Assembly (NCBI GenBank): GCA_016271365.2
Contig: CM057458.1
Location: 199,054,501 to 199,118,500, forward strand
Length of the DNA stretch: 64,000 bases
Reading direction: 5' to 3'
From: Neoceratodus forsteri
Taxonomy: Eukaryota > Chordata > Ceratodontiformes > Ceratodontidae
Shown here in pieces: positions 54,317 through 64,000 of the stretch. The notes under the pieces were generated by a model. It made no database searches and was not told where the DNA came from. It was given only the letters and a program-made list of their open reading frames with translations. The translations under genes and the position numbers were made by a program. Positions within the stretch are counted from its first letter, which is position 1, and each line of letters starts with the position of its first letter.

Positions 54317-55264
54317 TTGAATGATGCAGGACTATTAGGCATGCTATACCTGTTGCACAGAATTAATCATAGCCCCCTAATAAAGTGCAACATAAGGGAT
54401 TTTACAGAATGTATTTTCATTAATGATGGCTTTACTCTTAGTATGCATTATGTGTAGTCTTTGTTACAAGTTGCTTTTGCACTGAGTTGTTTCACTATAG
54501 TCTCTACCTGGTGCCTGCAACATGCCACATCTAATACTTTCAATATTTGAAAACAGCTCTATGCCCACAGACCCACTGAAGTAATTTGTTTGTAATATTT
54601 GATCACGAATGGCACACTAAGCCATGATGGCTTGTTTTCAAATACTCTTCATCGGCCATCCTGAAGGCCTTTTCCCTGGCTTTGGACTCCATAATTAGTT
54701 TAAGTAAAAGCAGGGGGTAGGGATTGGGACATTTAAGGTCATTTCAGGGTCAGTGGCATGCATTCCAATATCAGGAATCTCCCTAGATCTTTTAGGTGTG
54801 AGATTTGTTGAGAGACCCATCTGCAGAGATCCTCCACCCAGATTCAGAGGTGGAAGGGTTGGAAATTGATGAAAAAAAAGAGCTATTTTTTTTAGTTAAA
54901 TCTCTACTTCTTCCGAAGTTCATTTTTATTAGTTATATTACCCCCCCCGTGTAGAGGCCTGTTTGTACAATTTATTTTTATGTTCCTCGGGAAATAGACC
55001 AAACCCCATAAAGAGGAGAGTGACATATGTAGGTATTAAAGATGGTGGGACTGAGTTGGTAAATCCTTTGGTATTTTATTATAGTCTGTTTTTTGTTTGT
55101 AATTTTCAACAGTTCCTAAAACAGAAGGACTCCTTATGATTACCTTAGATTACAGAGTGGATTGACCCCCCCCCCTTTTTTTGGGGTGGCTGTTTGGCAG
55201 GATCTTTTTTTTGGTTCAAGCCTCAGGAACCCTGAACCCACATTATATTAAAAATGCATTTCTT
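54317..55264. other. No recognised feature
   Basis: A/T-rich DNA with C runs at 54943-54951 and 55167-55175 and no conserved frame. It ends at the target-site duplication of the L1. Confidence 0.4.
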
Positions 55265-55280
55265 AAGCTTAGGCAGTGGA
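55265..55280. repeat. L1 target-site duplication, left copy
   Basis: aagcttaggcagtgga, identical to 61472-61487. After removal of the L1 the flanks join as tttcttaagcttaggcagtgg then aaactat. Confidence 0.92.
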
Positions 55281-55646
55281 GACTGGGTATCTGAAGAACC
55301 AAGAATACTACTTGAAAATGTCTGTCTGTAAGAATGATTGGGAACTAAGTCGTAATTCTCCAGCTTCTGTATGGTGAAATAGTGAAAGAATATCTGTCAT
55401 TTTTATAAAGGCTCTCAATTTCCACATATCCAAGCAGTAAGAATCAGGGCCTGCTTGCAGCTGCAACAGCACAAGATTGTTTTTGCTCGGAAAAGGACAC
55501 GTGATGCAGCATGCCTAGAAGTCGTCTCTCTAGACTGCTCCGACTACCCGCCTAATTAAAGTACTCAATTTTACTAACAAAGGGAGAGAAAATAAGCAAA
55601 AACACCCTATACCTATTGCCTACGACTTGCAGCACCCATAGGCATA

Positions 55647-56528
55647 TTGTCAAGAGTCATGGATACAGAAATGAAGCTACCCCCGCCAAAACACATGCCA
55701 CCCGTTACCCAGCAAAAGGCCCCAAAGAAGGCGCGGGCCTTGGGTGCTACTACCTCCCACCCCTACTCTGCAACTTCGGGGGATCAGGAGCCACTCACCT
55801 TGGCTGGATTTTTGGCTGAATTTCGACCCTTCAAGGAAGAACTCCGGTTGATGGCTTCGGAGATAAAATCACTCTCTCAAACAATCAAGGATATACTGAT
55901 CAAGACCTCCGATAACGAAGCCCGGCTTGTTTCATTAGAAAAGCGGGTCGATAAACAAGACCTGGAAATAGTCTCTTTAAAGCAAAAGTTAGCTAAGGTT
56001 GAGCAGAAACTTGAAGATTTGGAGGGTCACAGCCGCAGGAATAATGCGGTGATCATCGGTTTGCCAGAATCAGAAGAAGGCAAACACCTTATTTTATTTG
56101 TCCAGCGATTCCTCGAAGAGGTAGTGGGTCCTTCACCCTATGGCTCCCAATATATAATAGAGAGGGCGCATAGGGCACTTTGCCCTACTCCATCTCCTGG
56201 GGCAGCCCCCAGCCCGCTGATATTCCAATTTTTAAACTACCTTGAGCGGCAATATCTGATGGCCAAGGTGAAGGAATTGCAAGAGCTATCATGGGAGGGA
56301 CGCAGGATCCGTATTGTCCAGGACTTGCCGGTTTCTGTTAGACTACGTCAGGCCAGCTTTCATCCACTGGTCACCAAGATTATCGCTGCGGGGATTAAAT
56401 TTCATATGGCATATCCCGCGAAACTTCAAGTCTTTATTGATGGAGAGTGGCGCTTTTATGAGGAATATGAAGCAGCGCGTACAGATCTTATGCGAGCCCT
56501 GCCTGATCTTTTCCGAGATTCCAAATGA
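55647..56528 (+). CDS. L1 ORF1 protein (RNA-binding chaperone), intact
   Basis: A 293-aa uninterrupted frame with the three-part layout of vertebrate L1 ORF1. A Pro/Lys-rich N-terminal tail (1-50) is followed by a heptad-rich coiled coil (about 60-128, including LVSLEKRVDKQDLEIVSLKQ), then an RRM-like domain starting RRNNAVIIGLPE (130-141) with IERAHRAL at 171-178. A C-terminal domain (about 215-293) starts WEGRRIRIVQDLP. In the family this protein trimerises through the coiled coil and binds L1 RNA. The first ATG is at 55647; a second at 55659 (MDTEMK) is equally plausible. No stop or shift is present, in contrast to ORF2. Confidence 0.88.
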   Translation: MSRVMDTEMKLPPPKHMPPVTQQKAPKKARALGATTSHPYSATSGDQEPLTLAGFLAEFRPFKEELRLMASEIKSLSQTIKDILIKTSDNEARLVSLEKRVDKQDLEIVSLKQKLAKVEQKLEDLEGHSRRNNAVIIGLPESEEGKHLILFVQRFLEEVVGPSPYGSQYIIERAHRALCPTPSPGAAPSPLIFQFLNYLERQYLMAKVKELQELSWEGRRIRIVQDLPVSVRLRQASFHPLVTKIIAAGIKFHMAYPAKLQVFIDGEWRFYEEYEAARTDLMRALPDLFRDSK

Positions 56529-57480
56529 TGGCCCCACACTCATCGCTCCAAATTTAGCTGAGGAGGTAGCAGTTCATCAGGGGATTGTGAGCTGTAGTGG
56601 TGCCCGAGGAAGACTTGTCTGCTGAGCTGCGCGAGGAGCCAGTCCAGTGAGGGATCGCTGCTTGGGCTTGAAGTCTGGACTATGGAGATCTACCTCATCG
56701 ATCCCTCTGTGCGCTCTTGAAGTGGAATCCCCGATTTCAGCAGCGAGAGAGCACCCCAGCATGGCAAGTCTTTAATCGGATGTTTGGCTTTTTGAATTGA
56801 CAGCCGGGGACCCTGGTTCCTCTTTTTGCAATGTTTTTCCCGTGTTTTGATTGCCTAATTGTTTTAACGTTTTTTAGATGGTGCGGGGGGGGGGGGCCCT
56901 TTATTTTTTGAGCCCAGATGTTAAGCTTCATTAGCTATGTTCAATTTTGGTGTTACCTTCTTTGTCAGAGTGGCATTCAATAGATAAAGCGGGCTCTCAT
57001 TAGCGTTTACTTTATCACCATCTACCCTCTGCTTCGTTCTACAGGCATGCAGTTAATGTCTTTTGCCACAAGAGGGGAGTGTCGTTTTAATTTTCTTTAC
57101 CCTTGCATTTCAGGGCAGTTGATGTAAAAATGCTCTTCAGGGAAACGAGTATATAAAGTTTAGGTGTTTTTTTTTTGCGATATACTTCTTTCATATGGGG
57201 GTGGGGTTCGAGGGGAACGGAATGATAGGCTGTTGTATGACGGAGCACATAACAGGTAAAGGGATGGAGGGCGGGGTCTTTCATGCAAGATCGTTTTTTG
57301 TGTTTATGTTTTCAGTTTGTATTATATGGGGTTTTCTGGTTATTTGATGGGGTAAATTGGGCAACTTGGGGGAACGGGGAGGGGCAAACCACAATTTATG
57401 GTCCAAAATGCATACCATTTTCTATATGCAACTTGGTTGGTTAATTGCTATATCCTTTCTTCTGCTGTATTTACTTGAAT
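56529..57480 (+). other. L1 inter-ORF spacer, about 950 bp
   Basis: Non-coding, with a G-run at 56885-56896 and several T-rich stretches. It is unusually long compared with mammalian L1 spacers (tens of bases). It may contain an internal promoter or an inserted segment; nothing specific was recognised. Confidence 0.6.
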
Positions 57481-60400
57481 ATGGTACATGAGGCTTGTTT
57501 TTCCACTTGGAATGTAAAGGGGATCAGAAATAAACTCAAACAGTACAAGGTCTTAAAACACTTAAGTCTTGTACGTTTGCAGATCACCTTCATCCAGGAG
57601 TCGCATTTGTTGGATTCAGAGGCCTTGCAGATGAGAAGGCTTCAGGTGGGCAAAGTTTTTGCCACCCAAGGCTCCACCAATAGCAGGGGGGTTATGATTT
57701 TGATCAACAAACGTATTCCCTTTGATGTGGAACAGGTTATTGGGGACCCGCAGAGTAGATACATTCTAGTTAAAGGGACTACTCATTTGGTCCCCCTTCT
57801 ACTCTGTAGTGTGTATGGTCCCAACATAGATGACCCCGGATTTTTTACAAATTTGACCTTGAGGATACTTCCCTTTCTTCCTACAATGATAGTCGTGGGG
57901 GGTGACTTAAATCTTGTAATTGATGCCAAATTAGACCGATCACCTCCCCAAACTAGAGGGATTTCCCTTGCGCAAAGAGCTCTGCATGACTTGATGGATC
58001 AACTCGGGTTATGCGATCTCTGGAGGGTACTGCACCCCAAAGAGAAAGAATACACCTTCGTCTCCCCGGTTCATCGTACGTCTTCACATATAGATTGTTT
58101 ATTAATTTCACAGGCACTTATCCCTGGGGTGTTGTCCTCCACTATCTCACCTGGTCCGCCTTCTGACCATTCTCTAGTCCAATCCCGTATAGCTCTAGCT
58201 ATACTTCCAAAGAGAGACAGAAGATGAAAAATTAACGACCAACTCATAAAGCAACCCAAGATCACTCAAAAAGTACAGGAACATATCAAGTTTTTCTTTA
58301 CCATGAATAAATCTCCGGATGTTGCTCCAGATGTTTTATGGTCTGCCTTTAAAGCGTATATCAGAGGCATTCTAATTAGTCAGGCTACTGTGCGTAAGAA
58401 GTCGTAAGACGCTAAGTTGAAGACTTTATTGTCTCAGATCAGGGTAATTGAAAATTCCCTTACCCCAAACACACCGGAGGAAGTTAAACATAAATTAACA
58501 CTTATTAGGGATCAATATTTGGAGATTCTCAGGGAGAAAGCCACATTTTCCATGGTATGCACCAAAGCCAAGTATATGGATCAAGGGGAAAAAGCCGGCA
58601 AACTCCTCGCTGTTAGGATTAAGCAGCAGAAATCAGCAAGGTTCATCCCCCCCATCAGATCCGTAATGGATGGAACATTGAAAACCTCTCCTGAGGAAAT
58701 CTTACATGAATTCACTCAATATTATAAATCCTTATACCAGAAAATGAGTAACCCTCCTTCGGCTTCCATATTGGATGCTTACTTCTCGCGTACCTATTTA
58801 CCGACTTTGCCTGAAGCTCACAACAGTTTATTGCTGGCACCTATCTCTAGTCGGGAAGTTATAGAGGTAATACAAAAACTCCCCTTAGATAAAGCTCCGG
58901 GCCCAGATGGCTTCTCAGCCTATTTCTTCAAGAAATTTAAAAATTCAATCATCTCTGCTCTTCTCTCACTGTTCCAACATATTTTATCTGGTGCCCGCAC
59001 CGACCCCACCCTTTTTGAGGCCCTCATAGTGCTGACTCCGAAATCCAGTGAAGACCCAGAACTTGTTCAGAGTTATAGACCCATTTCCCTTCTAAACCAA
59101 GACATGAAGATCTTAACAAAAATTTTAGCAGATAGGCTCTCTACCATGTTGCCGGACCTTATTGGAATGCATCAAGTGGGTTTTATGTGAGGACGCTCCT
59201 CAGTGGATAATCTCCGCACGCTTTCCCACGTCCTCTTGGCATCCAGGGATGCGCAATTCCCAGTGGTCTTGGTGTCCCTGGACACCGAGAAGGCCTTTGA
59301 TAGAGTTGATTGGGATTTTTTGCTTAGGGCATTAGAAGCTTTTGGCTTCCCATCTCTATTTCAAGATTGGATTGCTGCTATTTATCGGGCCCCGTCAGCT
59401 AGGATTATGGGGAATGGTGCATATTTTGGATTATTTCTGCTTGCACTCAGGTACCCGACAGGGGTGTCCTCTTTCCCCCCTTCTATTTAATATTTACCTT
59501 GAGCCTCTTTTACGAAATGTAATCGCTAACACAGAAATACAGGGTATCAACATATATGGTCAGGAAGTAAGGGTCTTAGCATATGCTGATGATCTTCTTC
59601 TCTAGCTTTCACATCCTGACATCTCAATTCCTACAGTGCTCGAGGTTATAGAGAATTATAGTTGCCTCTCCAATTACAGGCTTAACTTAAACAAATCGGC
59701 TGTCTTCCCCTTGAATCACAAAGTTTTTAAGCAATCGGTCACTGCCCTAGGTCTTAAATGGGTTCCAGACTCTCTGGAATACCTCGGTATTTTTCTTACC
59801 AGAACTTCTCTCTCGACTATCAAGAAAAATTTTGATTCCCTCATTTTAACTATCACACATGACCTGGACAGGTGGAGCAAACTTTCTATTTCCCTCTGGG
59901 GTCGGATCAATTTGGTCAAAATGAATGTAGTTCCTTGTCTCTTGTATCCCCTCAGTCTTCTTAATGTTTGGCTTCCTGGGGTGTGGTTTAAGAGGTTACA
60001 TCAACTCCTTATGAAATTCATTTGGGCCAAAAAGCAACCTAGATTGGCATATCACAAATTAGCCGCTCCAAAATGCAAAGGTGGATTGAGGCTTCCCCAC
60101 TTGCATATGTACTATTGGGCCACCCATGCCTCCAAATACATGAGGTGGGTTGACACAATGCCTGCGTATCCCTGTCCTCCATGGCTTGAAATAGAAACTG
60201 CCATGATTTGCTCTATAGAGATTGAACCCTTTACCCTCTTAACCTTAAAGCCCTCTCAAATTCCCCTTAAATTAAAGTCCACAACAATAGAGTTATCCTT
60301 GCGGGTTCATTCACAGCTCTGTGCGTTCCTACAATATAATCCTCTCCATGACCTCTCCCTATCTATTTGGAACTCTCCCTTGTTCATGTTGGATGGTAAA

Positions 60401-61261
60401 CCCATTCCTTCTACATGGTTACCACAGCTGGGGACAGGTTCTCCGTCCTTGCTCCAAAAAGATGAGAGGTCTTGGCTCTCTATTTCGGACATCATGTCTA
60501 AATTTAATATCCCACCCTCTGGTTACTTTAAGGTATGTCAACTCAAACATCTTCTTATTAAAGTCCTGGGCCACTCTCCACCGGCATTAAGTAGTAAGTC
60601 ATTGTATCAAGATCTCCAAGTCTTAAGTTGCTCCCCTAAAGCTATCTCTAAGATATATGCCACACTTTTTGAGTACCGTTTCCCACAGTTTTTTGGCCCC
60701 ACGGAGTACTGGACCAGTTTTTTTCCTTCTCTAACATTGGATTGGGCCTCCCTGTGGTGTAATTGCCATCGCTTCATTACACAGGATCGACTCCGTCTTA
60801 CACAATTCCATATATTGCACAATTTATATTATTCTCTCCAGAAACTGGCTAAATGGGGTCTTATTGAGTCCAACTTATGTACTCATTGCTTCTTAGAAGT
60901 AGGTACACTCCTGCACATTTTCTGGAGTTGTCCAAAGGTTGCACCTCTTTGGGTAACAATTTCAGCTAAGGCTGATCCTTTGTTAGGTATTTCTGATTGT
61001 TTTACTCCTGAAATTTGTATATTAGGGGATCATTCCTTGTTAAGAGTTACTAAACGTAAATACTATATGTCCATTCTTGCGATGTCTGTTAAGAAACTGG
61101 TACTCAGGCATTGGAAGAATTCAGAGGTTCTCTCTTACACTGAGTGGCTCAGTGAATTATTGGGGAGTCTTAGGACAGAAAGAGCCTCTGCTAATCTTCA
61201 GTATAGATTGCCTAAATATAATAGGATTTGGGATCCCCTTCACACCTTGTACTCCATTTAA
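57481..61261 (+). pseudogene. L1 ORF2 endonuclease-reverse transcriptase, few disabling lesions
   Basis: From the ATG at 57481 the endonuclease domain is complete: FSTWNVKGIRN (Asn), ITFIQESHLL (Glu), VGGDLNLVID, HIDCLLIS and PPSDHSLV. A TGA ends the frame at 58225 and a TAA follows at 58405. The connector and RT entry (58417-59190) include KAPGPDGFSAYFFK and SYRPISLLNQDMKI, then TGA at 59188. SLDTEKAFDRVDW follows, then a frameshift near 59440 before SGTRQGCPLSPLLF, and YADD at 59582-59593 directly before a TAG at 59603. The C-terminal 541 codons (59636-61261) are open and include a Cys-His motif CTHCFLEVGTLLHIFWSC (C-x2-C-x8-H-x4-C). All catalytic residues that I can identify are kept, so inactivation is by nonsense and frame changes. 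Confidence 0.92.
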
Positions 61262-61471
61262 CTTGTTTGAGAATATTGGTCTCATGGACTGTCAAGGATT
61301 GCTGATGTTGTAAATGAGGTGGTTTTGCTGGGGTGGGGTTTGGGCTTAGGGTGGATGGCTGGGGGGGAGGGACAGACTCAATGTACCCGATAATTTGTTT
61401 AACATGGTTACTTCCTATGTTCTGTCTCCTTGATGTATGAAAAACTTCTAATAAACTTTAAATTAAAAAAA
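61262..61471 (+). other. L1 3' UTR with polyadenylation signal and A tail
   Basis: A G-rich tract (ggggtggggtttgggcttag, and ggctggggggg near 61357) precedes aataaa at 61450 and an A stretch ending at 61471. A G-rich 3' UTR followed by a short A tail is usual for L1. Confidence 0.8.
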
Positions 61472-61487
61472 AAGCTTAGGCAGTGGA
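61472..61487. repeat. L1 target-site duplication, right copy
   Basis: aagcttaggcagtgga, identical to 55265-55280; the first base may overlap the A tail. Confidence 0.92.
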
Positions 61488-61894
61488 AACTATCCCTGGA
61501 TCAGATTAGGACCATGTCTAGACAACAAATGTATTCTCATGCACAGGAAAAACTACTTTTTATTCACCATGCACGTGTGCATGCAGTGAACATTTTGTTA
61601 TGAGAGTTGGATTTTGAGAGGTGTGACGCTGTCTGTCCAATGCAGGGCAGTCCTCAAGGGGCGTGTCAGAGCCACATCAATCAACAGCCAGGCTGATCAT
61701 GACAGAGTTTTAGCTTGCTGGGTGGGGACGTCTGGTACTTGAAAAGAAAAAGTTGATCCAATCATGAGTTGGCTCTTTCCTTTGATCTATGCCATCCAGT
61801 AAGCAGAGCTGATCTTTCTTGATCAGCCTAGGAATTTCAACATCCAGGAAGAGCCCTGTGCTGTTCCAGATGCCAGCTGTAACAAAGAAAACCA
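61488..61894. other. No recognised feature
   Basis: Unclassified flank of the L1 without a conserved frame. Confidence 0.35.
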
Positions 61895-62720
61895 TCCGTC
61901 GTTGTCTGTTGCTGGGGCCACTGTAACTGTCTCCACAACCCGACCCTCCCTCTCAGCACCTCCACCCCCCCAAAACATAACACTGACACTGGGGGGTGTC
62001 CAATCCTCCAGTGTTGCCATGTTATAAGAGAAACCCCCACAGTCCGCGTGGGTCTACCGTGCCACTTTCAATAATAATTACCTGGTTTTCATGTTATTTT
62101 TCTTTGTTTTTCATCCATAGCTGTCCTGCGTCCCTGTGCTCACTCTTGTGACTGCTATGTGTTCCTGTTGCTCCTACTGCATGTTGATGTGAGGTGGGAA
62201 ACATCTGCTGTCAATGTTCCTTACTAAACATCACACTGATGTGCAGGCTGCAGCGCGAATGCTTGTAAGCCATGCGGGGTATGTGTTCACGAGTTCCATC
62301 AAAAAAATATTAATACTAGAAAGTAAAATGATTTGGAACTAAATTTAATTGCGATTCCTCTATTTGGGGACTGCATGTACAGCCACAGAAATGAGAGCAG
62401 GTAAGCAGCAAACATCACTTGCTCTTAGTTTCATTAACCATCTATCAATGTCTGTTGCTACTCCCAGTTGCTGCTACCCTTGTTGATCCTCCCTCCCTCT
62501 CAGCACTCCCCAACATACCACTGACACTGGGGATGCCCAGCCCCCCAGTATCACTGTTGTCTTGCCATGTGAAAAAAAAGAAAACTCCCTCATCATTTAT
62601 TTCTTTTTTTAATCCTGTAAAAAAGAAAACCGACCATCGCTGTCTGTTGCCCCATTAGTCCCCCCACCTGAACCTCCCATTCATCACCCCAACCCCCACC
62701 CACAAGCCCTTACTTACCCA
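61895..62720. repeat. Diverged direct repeats, two full and one partial copy
   Basis: A block from tgtctgttgctg through ccctccctctcagcac and cactgacactgggg to tgttgccatgt occurs at about 61897-62022 and again at 62449-62570. A shorter third copy (gaaaaccgaccatcgctgtc tgttgc onward) occurs at 62625-62700. The copies differ by indels. The element is unrecognised. Confidence 0.65.
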
Positions 62721-62952
62721 ATGGAGGTCCAATGCTGTAATCCTCTGTGGACTGCAAACACATCTTCACTCTTCAAAACAGTACTGTGAACTGAGAAAAT
62801 CAGGTATGCGGTTCAATGTATTTCAATGGGGTTTTGACCTTAATGGCATAATGTGGCCATTTTTGCATATTTGTGCCCCAAATTTTCAGCATGATTTTTT
62901 GGGGATCACAGCTCATGAACAATTACAGTGAAATTAGGCAAATCTACCACAA

Positions 62953-63420
62953 AAGTAATTTCACAGTCACTGTACGAAATCACCTTTCGGGCAGGAGTTG
63001 AAAATTTTCTCTGCCCTTGTTCATGAGGCATGGTAATAAGGATTCTATGTTGAAAATCTGGTGTAAAAATATTAAAAAACAGCAAAGTTATGAGCCTACA
63101 TTGAATTTTCTGAACGCAGGCTCATAGCTTTGGTAATTTTCAACATAGCCATTTCTTTACAGCACCTCATGAATGTGAGAGTTGTCATTTTTCAAATCCT
63201 TGCCAAAATATGCTTTTGTATCCTGAAAAGTAATTTCACAGTCACTGCGCGAAATCACTTTTCAGGCAGGAGTTGAACCTTTTCTCTATACGGTTCATAT
63301 GGTGGGGCCATAAGAAAGCTATGTTGACAATCTGGGGCAAAAATATTAAAAACAACATAGTTATGAGCCTGCATTGACATTACAAATGCATGCTCCTAAC
63401 TCTGGTAATACATAACCCAC
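62953..63420. repeat. Tandem duplication with 275-bp period and internal hairpins
   Basis: aagtaatttcacagtcactg starts at 62953 and again at 63228. Both are followed by cgaaatca, ggcaggagttgaa, tctatgttga or gctatgttga, aaaaatattaaaaa and gttatgagcct. In the first unit, gttatgagcctacattg is followed by gcaggctcatagc, forming a stem-loop; the second unit has a weaker form. Confidence 0.75.
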
Positions 63421-64000
63421 AAAGTGCACCACAATGCATCTAGTACCCCAGGGCTTCTATACCAGTGGTGAACATCTGGCATTGACAAGTGCTTGTTACT
63501 ATGTTGGGAGCCAGACATGCTGGAATGCCCCGTGGAGCATGAATTGGCAGTGTTAAGTCACATTTTGAACAAAATGATTCCCCCACAGATGTGGGATGTG
63601 GTCTGGCTGAGTATGCATGGCTGCTCTGGGTTTGAAAATTTCCTTAAGCACAAGAGTATTGAGGAAAGGTATTGGGCCAGGCCAGGTAGTGACACAAGAA
63701 CATTTGTTTGTCACTTTCCCTTATATTCACTGCTTTTGGGATTTCCTCACTGATTCTTCTGATCTCCCACATTTCAGGTCTATATTGTAACAGGATTTAG
63801 ATTTAGGGATAGTTCCATCTGCCTGGAGTATTTTCAATCCATAGACTATGTGTTCTATTCCATATTGAAGTTTTGTATATGGCAATCTAGACGTGCCTTT
63901 TCTTTACAGAAAAATACTGCATCCTATAATTAAGCAATAATCCATGACGGGGTCTGAGTTATGGTGGTATTTAAAGTTGTGCATGCCTGGTGTAGTTCGG
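63421..64000. other. No recognised feature
   Basis: The frame 63493-63753 (86 aa, plus) is open but lacks recognisable domains. It could be a chance frame or part of an unrecognised repeat. Confidence 0.35.

Larger units (their letters stand above)
55281..61471 (+). mobile_element. Structurally complete L1-clade LINE with 16-bp target-site duplication
   Basis: The 6.19-kb element has a 5' UTR (55281-55646), ORF1 (55647-56528), a long spacer, ORF2 (57481-61261), a 3' UTR with an aataaa signal at 61450-61455, and a short A tail (to 61471). The duplication aagcttaggcagtgga flanks it exactly. ORF2 carries three in-frame stops, one frameshift and one further stop. It is the best preserved complete element in the window. 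Confidence 0.93.

Noticed and set aside
63493..63753. 86-aa plus-strand frame near the end
   Set aside because: No recognised domain, and frames of this length are expected by chance here.
1..64000. CRISPR arrays, prokaryotic operons, rRNA
   Set aside because: No regularly spaced identical repeats, ribosome-binding sites or rRNA signatures; all structure fits vertebrate repeats.

Overview
This window is vertebrate nuclear DNA made almost entirely of transposable elements. No host gene, rRNA, free-standing tRNA gene, CRISPR array or operon-like gene cluster was recognised. The repeat mix is CR1-clade LINEs (about ten copies, often nested), L1-clade LINEs, a jockey-superfamily LINE, a DIRS-like tyrosine-recombinase retrotransposon, a Ty3/Gypsy element with a PNMA-like Gag, hAT DNA transposons and MIR-like SINEs. 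This suggests a tetrapod with a large repeat-rich genome. An amphibian, perhaps a caecilian, is my best guess; a reptile or turtle is possible. That is inference only.

Layout: 0-5 kb holds a G-rich minisatellite, a remnant of a LINE ORF1 esterase, a MIR-like SINE and a decayed CR1 fragment. A foldback element with ~300-bp inverted arms lies at 5.0-5.95 kb. Two CR1 copies meet tail to tail at 7.55 kb; the second is almost full length on the minus strand to 11.28 kb. A MIR, a tRNA-like SINE and another CR1 fill 11.8-13.9 kb. A non-autonomous DIRS-like element (15.75-19.80 kb, minus) keeps both inverted terminal repeats, an internal complementary region and a decayed gag, but no pol. An L1 on the minus strand begins at 19.8 kb. 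It carries SINE and CR1 insertions and is cut in two by a 12.5-kb Gypsy element (23.62-36.16 kb), which itself carries at least five later insertions. A hAT-type element (36.72-41.92 kb) hosts a nearly complete CR1.

A degenerate hAT transposase with a BED-like finger lies at 42.8-44.5 kb. CR1-inside-CR1 (44.7-48.3 kb), an L1 endonuclease fragment, and a jockey-superfamily LINE interrupted by a CR1 (49.2-52.96 kb) follow. A structurally complete L1 with a 16-bp target-site duplication occupies 55.28-61.47 kb. The last 2.5 kb hold diverged direct repeats.

The genes do not form a host pathway. They are copies of transposition machinery (esterase and RNA-binding ORF1 proteins, endonuclease, reverse transcriptase, Gag, protease, RNase H, integrase, transposase), almost all disabled by stops, frameshifts or catalytic changes. 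The nesting gives a relative history: the L1 at 19.8-36.5 kb is older than the Gypsy element, which is older than the CR1s, jockey fragment and hAT MITE inside it. Many element boundaries are approximate because they were read by eye.
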